A stretch of 35,000 nt of DNA. Source: Symbiodinium natans (taxonomy: Eukaryota; Sar; Dinophyceae; Suessiales; Symbiodiniaceae). The DNA is taken from the NCBI GenBank assembly GCA_905221605.1, contig CAJNDS010002422.1, forward strand, positions 83,876-118,875. Reading direction: 5' to 3'. The notes beneath the pieces are model-generated. The model was not told the DNA's origin, did not search any database, and was given only the letters and a program-made list of their open reading frames with translations. Each line of letters starts with the position of its first letter. Position 1 is the first letter of the stretch. The position numbers and the translations under genes are program-made. This document shows positions 16,176 through 24,501 of the stretch, piece after piece.

Positions 16176-19100
16176 CTGCGGTCCGATTCAGGGGTCCGGC
16201 CTTCGGGTTGAGGATTGGGGGTTTAGGGTTTAGGGTTTAGGGTTTAGGGTTCAGGGTTTAGGGTTTAGGATTTAGGGTTTAGGGTTTAGGGTTAAGGGTT
16301 AAGGGTTGAGGCTTAAGGGTGACTGGCACGTCGAGTTTTAGAACCATACTCATGGAACATGTGAAGGCGAGACTCTTTTGGTTCTGGAGTTAAGCTTTAA
16401 GGCTTCGAGTTAGGGTTAGCACATGACAAGCAAGAACGTACTATACTCCTCTTAGACGCCAAACACAAAAACACAATTAAGTCCACAAGAATAGCACACA
16501 ACCCCAAAACCCTAAACCCTAAACCCGAAACCCGAAACCCGAAACCCTAAACCCTAAACCTAAACCGCACTTCCCTCCAGCCAGGAGGCAGCAAAGGAAC
16601 CAAGAGGAGGGCCAAAGCCTTCGTTGAGGCTTGGGTTTGGGTTAGGGTTTAGGGTTTAGGGTTTAGGGTTTAGGGTTCAGGGTTTAGGGTTTAGGGTTTA
16701 GGGTTTAGGGTTTAGGGTTTAGGGTTTAGGGTTTAGGGTTTAGGGTTTAGGGTTTAGGGTTTAGGGTTTAGGGTTTAGGGTCCGCCGACCCTGGCGGCGT
16801 GTTGGATGGGAAAAGGAGGTGAGGTGAAACCTCCCTCTTTCCCTCCTTACCCCCCCAAAACGCAGGGGGGGGGGGGGTGGAGGGGGGGGGGGGGGGGGGG
16901 GGGGGTGGGGGTGTCGGTGCACAATTTTTCTGTGGAGGACGCGCCACCGCCACAGCGTAAAGGGGGTTTCAGCACGGGGGGGTAGGGGCGCCAAACCCCA
17001 CCCCCCACCCCCCCCACCCCCCACCCCCACACCCCCCCCCCACCCCCCCACACCCCACCAAACCCCCCCCCCCCCCCCAACCCCCCCCCCCCCAACCCCA
17101 AACCCCCCCACCAACCCCCCCCCAACCCACCCCCCCACCCCCCACCAAACCCCCACCCCCTCCCCCCCCCACCCCCACCCACCTGTCTTTTTGGCTTGAG
17201 CTTGTCCTGGTGCTACCCCCTACCCCCCCCCAAACGATTCACAGAACTCTGCCGGGGATGATCTTCCATGCGAGCGGGTCTCAACTATGCTCCAGCGGGG
17301 TCGGCGGCTTGAGCCGGAGGCTCTTAAATTGAGGGTTGAGGGTTGAGGGTTGAGGGTTCAGGGTTTAGGGCAGGTGGACTCAAGCTTTCAGTGCTGCGCC
17401 TCCGCGCGACTTCCGGATCGCACGTAGCAGCAGCTGCATCCAAATGTGTTAGGAGTTAGGGTTTAGGGGTTTTTCTGGTTTAGGGTTCAGGGTTTAGGGT
17501 TTAGGGTTTAGGATTTAGGGTTTAGGGTTTAGGGTTTGGGGTTTAGGGTTTAGGGTTTAGGGATTGTGTTAGGAATTAGGGTTGCCAGGCCTTCATTGAG
17601 AACTCGACACGCACTTTGTTTTGCAGATTCTTGTCGCAATTCGCCCCTGAGCACAAATTTGGGGTTCATAAGGCACAGGGGTGCAGAATCGACATGCGGC
17701 GGAATTGAGTTTCAGGGTTTGGGGCTTGACCCTAAACCCTAAACCCTAAACCCTGAGCTTGGGGGTCTTTGCTGACAAGGAGCGAAGGCATCTGCCAGTC
17801 CATGGTCATGTTCGTGGGCTAATATGTTGTCTAGCAGCCCACTCAAAGACAAAGAAGAACGTTCGATGAAGGGCTGCTTTGTCCAAGCCCCCAGACTGCA
17901 CCGCACTGGAGTTTTCTATGACTACAAAAGTCCTGCAAATCAGATTCAGGCGTGACGGGCGATGAAGACGTCATGATGGTCCGCGCTGTTGCGAGCCAGC
18001 GCATTGGGGACGGCAGCATGGACACTGCTCCAAGCTCTTATGAAACCCGAAACCCCACATCCCTAGCTAGAAGAGGCCCGAAGCTGTGGTCTTGGCATGC
18101 AAACTGGGGCGTACTGCTCCACCTTGGAGCCCCAAGACTCTCTGAGCCCTCCTTCTACCCTAAACCCTAAACCCTAAACCCTAAAGCCTAAAACCCTAAA
18201 CCCTAAACCCTAAAGTGAAGCAAACCCAACCCGCTGCAGAGGAGAACAGCGCACCCGCCGAGAAGGTCTCCGCGGATGGTGCAGCACATGCAGCCATTGT
18301 CCATGACCACGATCTGGCACAGATGGGGGCAAACGGTGCGCAAAATCTTGTGGCGGCTGCCGACGCACAGAAAACATCTCCGAAGGAACCCTCTTAAGCA
18401 GGTGCAGCAGTTGGGTTTCGGTGGTGCAGCTTTTGCTTGACGCAGCACATAGACATCTCTATTGAATTATTGTTTGTTGATGATAACAACAAATACCTAT
18501 TGGGTGCATATTGATCTAGATCAAGACGCTGAGATTCAGTGACTCTAGAAAACAAGAACGTATATCAAATAATGCCTTTTTACATGATGTGTACTCAAAC
18601 GAAAACAAAAATGCATGTACAGCTGATGCCTCTTAATGATGCTAGAGAGGGATGGAAAAGCAAAAGATAAGACTTGTTTAATATCGGTATAGCAGTAAAG
18701 CGAAAAATGTGAGAACAAAACTTACAATCAGCATTGGCCAAAATACCCTAGGACCCAAACAGCAAGACCTCTTGTGGGACAACACACTCGTTCGCCAAAA
18801 CGGTCTCTAATGAGGTTTCTGCAACAAAGAATAAGTTGGATAAGGAAAGCAAGCATCAAGCAGACGCGAAGAAACTAATAGACAAGGAGAAAATGGATAC
18901 GACCTATGCCGAGGAAGACGACAAACTCGTCATTGAAACATCCCAAAACCCCGGTAATTAAGAAGACGAGCAAGGCAATCAGGGCTTCAGCAACTCCTCC
19001 CAAAATCAAAGTCAGAAGAGGAGCAACGCTCAACTTCGCAACAGAGTGAAAAAGAGAACATGCACATCAAATGAAAGGACGATCAACAAATGGACGTTCA

Positions 19101-20241
19101 AAAGAGTTTGATCGAGTGCACCTGTTGAACGACGATGTCACTACACACAACCAACTGCAGCTTCTGCTATGAGGGTTGTCAAAACCGCTACCAGGATTTA
19201 GGGCTCAGGGCTTTAAATTCTGGGTTTAGGGTTTAAGGGTTTTTGGCTGGAAATCCCTCTTCTGTTTTTGGTGAACCCGTGTTCTGCAAAAGCGTCAATA
19301 TCGATCCAAGAATGACAAACCCAGCAGTTGTTGCTCAACATCCATCCACCGCTTGCTGAAACCATGTTCAGATGCCAAATGCCATACTACATTTGTTAAG
19401 ACGGGGGGCGGGGGGGGCCTAAACCCTAAACCCCAAACCCTAAACCCTAAACCGCAAAGTAGGATCCCGTGGTAACTGGTTGAAGGGCTGACTCCTGGGT
19501 TGCGCTTTCGATTGTTCAGAGGCAGTCCCAGAAGCCCCACTCAGCACAAGGCCTTAGGGTGTACTCCCCAATTCTAGGGGGCCTTTAACAATTCGAATAG
19601 GCCCCGGGAGTCGTGATAGTATAGTAAAATAGGGACCATGACGGTATACTACTAGTCTTGGCTGCACTCAGGAGGGTAGCTATAAATTAAACTTTTAGCT
19701 GCCTTAATAAGAAACCCAATAAACCCAAAAAGGCAAAAGATGTAAAGTTACAGTAAAGCGCCACAAAGTAGCAATTCCAGCGACCCCTATATACAACCAC
19801 ACCTTCTCCGCCATGGCCAGCTTCTGCTGAGTCAGCAGAGAGCCGTCGATTTCCACCTGGCAGGGGTTTAGGGTTTAGGGTTTCGGGTTTCGGGTTTAGG
19901 GTAGAGGGTTTAGGGTTTAGGGTTTAGGGTTTAGGGTTTAGGGTTTAGGGTTTAGGGTTCAGGGTTTAGGGTTTAGGGTTTAGGCACATCTGACAGGTTT
20001 TGCGGTGAAACCCTCTACTTGTTGTTTGCTGGCTGCGCCCTAGAGTGAAAAACTTCAAAGAGACAGCTGCCGAAGGGAACATTATATATACAGATATATT
20101 AGCTATTTATTGTATCAATATGTCTATTCTATATAGATATATATATATATACTATGGTATAGGCACACACACACACTAGATCAGAACAACTATAAATAAG
20201 TATAGAAATACATATAAGTATACATGTAAATACAATATGAA

Positions 20242-20272
<31 letters not shown>

Positions 20273-22144
20273 GCCTGTATACATTGTCATTGACCCTGGC
20301 CTGGCTTTCTAAACCTGAACTGCGTGGAGCCTCGCCAAACTCATTCTCGATGATGGCGATCTTCTTCTCCCTCTGCTCCTGAAAACTACAACAAGGTCTC
20401 CTACGGATGAGGGCACTACGGATTTAGGGTTTAGGGTCTAGGATTAGGGTACTATGGATTTAGGTTACTCTCGATTTAGGTCATTTTAGGTTTAGGGCTT
20501 AGGGTTTAGGGCTTAGGGTACCGAATGAACGCAGAAAAGTGCTCGGGGACCCAAGAAGTTGAGAACGATGCAGCCCGACGCAGCGGCGTCACACTCTCAA
20601 GTAAGCTTTTGCCAACCTCGGGAGTTCGGTATACTGTTAGGGGGTTATACGGGGCACCTGATGCCCAAATTCCCTTTTAAGAGCCGGTAGAGTTGGGGCG
20701 TAAGGCTTTCAACTCCAGCCTCTTCTTTGACTTCGGAAGCTCGTGAAGAGGCGAGGCAATACCCTAAACTCTGAGCCCTTCAAGCCCCTGAACCCTGAAT
20801 CACAAGACTCTAAACCCTGAACCCTAAACCCTAAACCCTGAGCCCTACATCCTGGACCCTAAACCCTGAGCCCTAAACGTCTAAGACATAACCCCGGTCC
20901 TGAAGGGTGTAATTGAGCATGAGCCCTAAGCGTCTAAGACATATCCCCGGTCCTGAAGGATGTAGTTGAGCATCGTGGTCTTGCCAGCGCCAAGGAAGCC
21001 TGCCAAGGCTGAAAGAATGGAGGCGAGCAGCTTAGGGTTTAAGGTTTAGGGTTTAGGGTTTAAGGTTTAGGGTTTAGGGTTTAGGGTTTAGGGATTAGGG
21101 TTTAGGGTTTAGGGTTTGGGGTTTGGGGTTTGGGGTTTGGGGTTTGGGGTTTGGGGTTTGGGGTTTGGGGTTTGGGGTTTGGGGTTTGGGGAAAGAATGG
21201 AGGCAAGCAGCTTGCCAACTTCTGGCTTTGGGGCTGGCAGGGTTTAGGGTTTCAGGTTTAGGGTTTGGGCTTTAGGGTTTAGGGTTTAGGGTTTAGGGTT
21301 TAGGGTTTAGGGTTTAGGGTTTAGGGTTTAGGGTTTGGGGTTTGGGGTTTGGGGTTTGGGGTTTGGGGTTTGGGGTTGAGGGTTTAGGGTGTAGGTTGCA
21401 GGCCTTGGGGGTTCAGGGCTTTGGGGTTCACAGGATTTCGGATTTGTAGGCATCACGACCTTAGGCCAAAGTGCATCGAACACCCGTGACACGACCGAAA
21501 TCCTTTCCAGTCGATGATACACCCTGTCTTCCACCCTACTTTGCTTCTCGTTTAATTGAGCCCAAACTTAAACCCTTGACTTAAACCCTAAACCCTGATT
21601 AAGACCTTGCACCTCCCAACCTCCAGGACCACCACTTGTCTGTCAGCGTGCGCACCCGAAATGCCGTCTCAAACCTGAAGCCCTCTAATATAGGGAATAT
21701 AGAGGCCTGATGAGTTACAATAGGGTTTTGGGGGGGGTTAGCATGGTAGAACTATATAGGGACCATACGGGAACACTATTCGTAATTATTCCGACACCTA
21801 TATTAGATGTCGGCCCTTCACCTGCCGCTCTTTAAAGGACTTCTATTAGGCGACCAAGGGACAGAGACTGTTTCAGGGGTTTAGTTGGGTGAGCCCTGGA
21901 ACCCTCAAAGCCCTACCCCGCCGAACCCTTAGCCTTAACTACCCAGCCCAAACCGTTGAACCCCTAACCCCAACTACCCTACACCCTTGAACCCTGAACT
22001 CTCCCGTGAACCCGGAACCCTAAACCCTTGGACCCCAATCCCTGAACCCTAAACCCTAAACCCTAAACCCTAAACGAAGCTTTGAATCATTGAAGGCCTG
22101 TGAGGATGGTCACTGGGATCTTCTCCTCCTCAGGCTTCTCAGGC
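16089..22144 (-). CDS. COG0523/CobW-family GTPase (ZNG1-like metallochaperone), partial exon model
   Basis: Exons 22144-22098, 20999-20941, 20378-20331, 19856-19803 and 18313-18255 join in phase. Together they read [22 protein letters not shown] (Walker A, GxGxGKT type), KKIAIIENEFGE, VEIDGSLL and VVMDNGCMCCTIRGDLL. The last carries the CxCC metal-binding motif diagnostic of COG0523 proteins. A further exon at 16175-16089 has SASVVDLHARH, which fits the later 'vvtvvDAkH' strand. Family members hydrolyse GTP to deliver metal (zinc in eukaryotic ZNG1, cobalt or nickel in some bacteria). Donors alternate GC and GT. The part carrying IETTGxADP was not placed with correct phase, and the NKxD motif, start and stop were not found. 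Introns hold TTTAGGG and TTTGGGG arrays and MITE-like sequence. The substrate metal cannot be inferred. Confidence 0.85.
16630..16782 (+). repeat. TTTAGGG array
   Basis: About 150 bp, nearly pure. The right edge meets a unique segment at GGGTCCGCC. Confidence 0.95.
16866..17176. repeat. Homopolymer G followed by C-rich low-complexity DNA
   Basis: G runs at 16866-16914, then more than 180 bp of C runs broken by single A bases from about 16995. The two halves could pair. Long Gly-rich open frames here are artefacts of composition. Confidence 0.9.
17445..17581. repeat. 17-bp direct repeat flanking an array
   Basis: TGTGTTAGGAGTTAGGG (17445-17461) and TGTGTTAGGAATTAGGG (17565-17581) bound a 103-bp array. 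Confidence 0.9.
17951..18024 (-). CDS. Possible CobW-family exon after CxCC
   Basis: The frame reads VHAAVPNALARNSADHHDVF after GAGCAG. One phase base completes Gly from the previous exon, giving GDLLGGV, a common family sequence. The 3' end is not fixed. Later pieces (VVIEN at about 17920, HGLADAFAP at about 17790) resemble IETTGLADP but do not join in phase. Confidence 0.35.
18255..18313 (-). CDS. CobW-family exon: CxCC metal-binding motif
   Basis: Reads IVVMDNGCMCCTIRGDLLG plus two phase bases, after TGCCAG. NGCMCCTIRGDL is the signature GCxCC loop of COG0523 proteins. The end is set at the GT donor GGCGG|GT; a GC donor four bases earlier is also possible. Confidence 0.9.
18450..19190. 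other. AT-rich island without telomere-type arrays
   Basis: About 740 bp with visibly lower G+C than its surroundings and no TTTAGGG array, a rare gap in this window. Lies between the CobW-family exons at 18255 and 19803, so it is intronic if that gene model is right. Likely an inserted element of separate origin. Confidence 0.5.
18752..18961 (+). CDS. Lys/Glu-rich open frame in AT-rich island
   Basis: Seventy codons after CCCTAG on the plus strand, including NKLDKESKHQADAKKLIDKE and YAEEDDKLVIETSQ, then TAA. The same frame continues with similar charged and Gln/Ser-rich residues past the stop to about 19110. No ATG near the start. It could be a decayed gene, a transposon remnant or a chance A-rich frame, and lies within the span of the CobW-family gene on the other strand. 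Confidence 0.25.
   Translation, partial: DPNSKTSCGTTHSFAKTVSNEVSATKNKLDKESKHQADAKKLIDKEKMDTTYAEEDDKLVIETSQNPGN
19605..19665. mobile_element. MITE-like family D, fragment
   Basis: Shares ATAGTATAGTAAAATAGGGACC and TACTACTAGT with the family interior; the ends are not recognisable. Confidence 0.5.
19803..19856 (-). CDS. CobW-family exon: VxIDxxLL
   Basis: Eighteen codons, VEIDGSLLTQQKLAMAEK, between GCCAG and AAG|GT. It directly follows NEFGE in family order (NEFGEvgiDxxLv). Phase 0 on both sides. Confidence 0.88.
19862..19984 (+). repeat. TTTAGGG array
   Basis: About 120 bp starting immediately right of the CobW-family exon at 19856, so it lies in the intron before it in transcription order. 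Confidence 0.95.
20076..20275. repeat. TA-rich microsatellite region
   Basis: Several TATA tracts, an ACAC run near 20165 and an A run before (TA)n at 20250-20272. Intronic in the CobW-family model. Confidence 0.85.
20331..20378 (-). CDS. CobW-family exon: ENEFGE motif
   Basis: Sixteen codons, EQREKKIAIIENEFGE, after TTTTCAG and before GAG|GC. KIAVIxNEFGE is highly conserved in the family. Exact phase-0 exon on both sides. Confidence 0.9.
20868..20973. repeat. 53-bp tandem duplication of Walker A exon end
   Basis: The unit 20921-20973 (the coding end of the Walker A exon plus intron start) is repeated with a few changes at 20868-20920. Confidence 0.9.
20941..20999 (-). CDS. CobW-family exon: Walker A (P-loop)
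   Basis: Reads (G)[19 protein letters not shown], the canonical P-loop of COG0523 GTPases. The acceptor is TTGGCAG and the donor TAT|GT. A 53-bp tandem copy of its 3' part lies immediately downstream in the gene direction (20868-20920), which could offer a competing donor region. Confidence 0.92.
21011..21213. repeat. 23-bp direct repeat flanking an array next to the Walker A exon
   Basis: GAAAGAATGGAGGCGAGCAG plus CTT at 21011-21033 and a one-mismatch copy at 21191-21213 bound the array. The inner copy is the pyrimidine tract and acceptor of the Walker A exon, so the array arrived just upstream of it and duplicated the splice region. Confidence 0.95.
21030..21190 (+). repeat. TTTAGGG then TTTGGGG array inside CobW-family intron
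   Basis: The left half is TTTAGGG-like and the right half about ten TTTGGGG units. The whole array is bounded by a 23-bp direct repeat. Confidence 0.95.
21686..21805. mobile_element. MITE-like family D, copy
   Basis: Ends TAATATAGG and CCTATATTA. The shared interior AGGGACCA, ACTATT, ATTCCGAC matches the 30101 copy. Confidence 0.7.
22098..22144 (-). CDS. CobW-family exon 1 of model: strand before Walker A
   Basis: Reads PEKPEEEKIPVTILT plus the first base of Gly, after GATCAG and before a GC donor (ACAG|GC). IPVTILTG is the standard first strand leading into GFLGAGKTT. The preceding acidic stretch suggests more N-terminal sequence in an unlocated upstream exon. Confidence 0.85.
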
Positions 22145-22199
22145 CTGATCAAATACGATTCTTTAGGGCTGAGGGGCTTATAGGGCTTAAGGTCGTTTT

Positions 22200-22385
22200 G
22201 GGTTTAGGGTTTAGGGTTTAGGGTTTAGGGTTTAGGGTTTAGGGTTTAGGGTTCAGGGTTCAGGGTTCAGGGTTCAGGGTTTAGGGTTTAGGGTTTAGGG
22301 TTTAGGGTTTAGGGTTTAGGGTTTAGGGTTTAGGGTTTAGGGTTTAGGGTTTAGGGTTTAGGGTTTAGGGTTTAGGGTTTAGGGT
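22200..22385 (+). repeat. TTTAGGG array with TTCAGGG block
   Basis: About 185 bp of TTTAGGG interrupted by four consecutive TTCAGGG units, showing local spread of a variant. Just right of the CobW-family exon at 22144. Confidence 0.95.
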
Positions 22386-22864
22386 GAAGGGTTTCAGGGG
22401 TTTAGGGGCTCAGAGTTTAGGGGCTTCAGGGCTTCGGGCTTGTAGTTATCAGGGCCGTTCGCCTCCGACAATCCTAAACCTGAATCTGTGAACCCTGAAC
22501 CCTAAACCCGATATCCCCACCTCAACCCCCCAAAGACCTCACCACACGAAGCCCCAGACCTAGGCTGGCTGCCTAAGAACCTTACAAGCGGCTCTAGAAC
22601 AATAACACATACCCAGAAACACAGACCCTAACCCGCAAGCCCCTAAGCCCCTAAGCCCCTAAGCCCCTAAGACCCTAAACCCGTAAACCCCTAAACCCCT
22701 AAACCCCTAAACCCCTAAACCCTAGACCCCAAACCCTAAACCCTAAACCTGAACCCCAACCACCTAAACCCCGAAACCCCTAAACCCTAAACCCTAAAGC
22801 CCTAAACCCCTAAACCCCTAAACCCCTAGACCCCTAAACCCTAGACCCCAAACCCTAAACCCCA

Positions 22865-22972
22865 AAACCCTAAACCCTAAACCCTAAACCCCTAAACCCC
22901 TAAACCCCTAAACCCCTAAACCCCTAAACCCCTAAACCCCTAAACCCCTAAACCCCTAAACCCCTACACCCC
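22865..22972 (-). repeat. CCCCTAAA octamer array
   Basis: About 11 perfect octamers, one base longer than the telomere heptamer (TTTAGGGG on the other strand). Confidence 0.95.
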
Positions 22973-24173
22973 TAAACCCTAGCCCTAAACCTAAACCCTG
23001 CCTTGCGGTCTGAGCTGGCAGAATCTCGCCGTAGACGCCAAAGGTCTCGCCGTCGGCGAAGTGCATATGGACCTCCAGGACCAATAGACTCCCTCTACAG
23101 GGTTTAGGGTTTAGGGTTTGGGGTTTAGGGTTTGGGGTTTGGGGTTTGGGGTCTGGGGTCTGAGGTTTAGGGTACACGGTCATAGGGACTTGCAGGAAGG
23201 GACCTGAGTCTGTAGAACTGCCCACACCCTTTGGAGGCTACGTGGAAAATTAGACGGGTTTTAGGGTCCATATGCCCCAAGTAACCGGCACTATGGCGGC
23301 ATAGTATAGCAGTGTAGGGTACATGATCCCCATCTTCGGGTTCCTTTGGTCCCCAAGCAAAAACGGTCGCCAACCTATGGAAGCCCTTCAGGGACATGCT
23401 GGCAGACGAAGCCTAGGAAGAAAATGCACCCTGCGCTTTTCCAGGCGTGCCCTTGCATGCTTCAATGGCGCTGTTGGCCATCGCGCACCGCTGCAATCAG
23501 AACCCAAGAAGGCGCACCAGAGAAGCTCTTCCCACGCAGCTGTGGTGAGATTCGCATGACGTCGTAAAGCCAACCCGACCTCGATAACATAGATTCCCTA
23601 AACCCTAAACCCTAAACCCTAAACTCTAAACCCTAAACCCTAAATCGTTTACTTGAGGTTTTGGCATGTCTTGGTGCCTTGGGGCTTCGAGGAGGTGGGC
23701 TCGCAAAAGGTGCCCTCCTTTCCCGCAATATGTACAGAGAGCGGTTGTGGCTGCAAGCTGTCCAGGCCACCTTCTTCTAGACCCGAACCCTAACCCTCTA
23801 CCCTAAACCCTAGACCCTAAACCCTAAACCCTGACCCGTGAACCCTGAACCCTGAACCACAAGAAAAGTTTATTCGAAGTGTGATCCTTAACCCTAAAAA
23901 CCCTCAATGGCTGTAAAGCAAGCCTTGCTCAACGCAACATTCGGGCTCAGAGCTTTGGATTTCGGGTGTAAGGTTAGGGTTACCTGCATTTGCCGGTCTT
24001 TGGGTTTTGTGGGGCTTGAGGCCGAGATGGTAAAGGTTCATGAGGGGGGGGGGCCCAATTGCCTTCCAAACTGCCGTTCTACTGAAGACATGGCCCTAAA
24101 CTAATCTGCAACCCTAAACCCTAAACCCTAAACCCTAAACCCCAAACCCCAAACCCTAAACCCTAAACCCCAC

Positions 24174-24252
24174 CACACCGCTCCATGAAGGCACTGTCCT
24201 GCCAGTGAAACTTCGCCCGCAGGCGTCCGTCTCCGAAGTACGGTCCGCCAGC
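24174..24252 (-). CDS. Exon-like piece, unrecognised
   Basis: Twenty-six codons, AGGPYFGDGRLRAKFHWQDS then AFMERC, between CTGCAG and a GT donor. It is rich in aromatic and charged residues and unlike array translations. No family recognised. Confidence 0.45.
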
Positions 24253-24413
24253 CTGCAGGCACAAAGCGGCTTGCTGGGTTTGGGGTTTGGGGTTTAGGGT
24301 TTAGGGTTTAGGTTTGAAAAAGGGGTTTAGGGTTTAGGGCTTAGGGTTTAGGGTTTGGGGATTGGGGTTTGGGGTTTGGGGTTGGGGGCTTAGGATAGAT
24401 TTCAGCCCATGGT

Positions 24414-24501
<88 letters not shown>

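Larger units (their letters stand above)
16790..18200. other. Low-complexity block and weak frames, probably intron of CobW-family gene
   Basis: Contains homopolymer G then C-rich DNA (16866-17175), a duplication-flanked array (17445-17581) and short open pieces on the minus strand such as about 17440-17375 (CDPEVARRRSTESLS). None could be linked in phase to the CobW-family exons. Confidence 0.4.

Noticed and set aside
16761-17182. Several 60-130 codon Gly- or Pro-rich frames
   Set aside because: Produced by G and C homopolymers and the adjacent array; no domain or splice context.
21460-21678. Two protein-like minus-strand frames (YHRLERISVVSRVFDALWPK; FETAFRVRTLTDKWWSWRLG)
   Set aside because: They sit inside the intron between the IPVTILTG and FLGAGKTT exons, which join exactly without them. 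They show how easily random frames mimic exons here.
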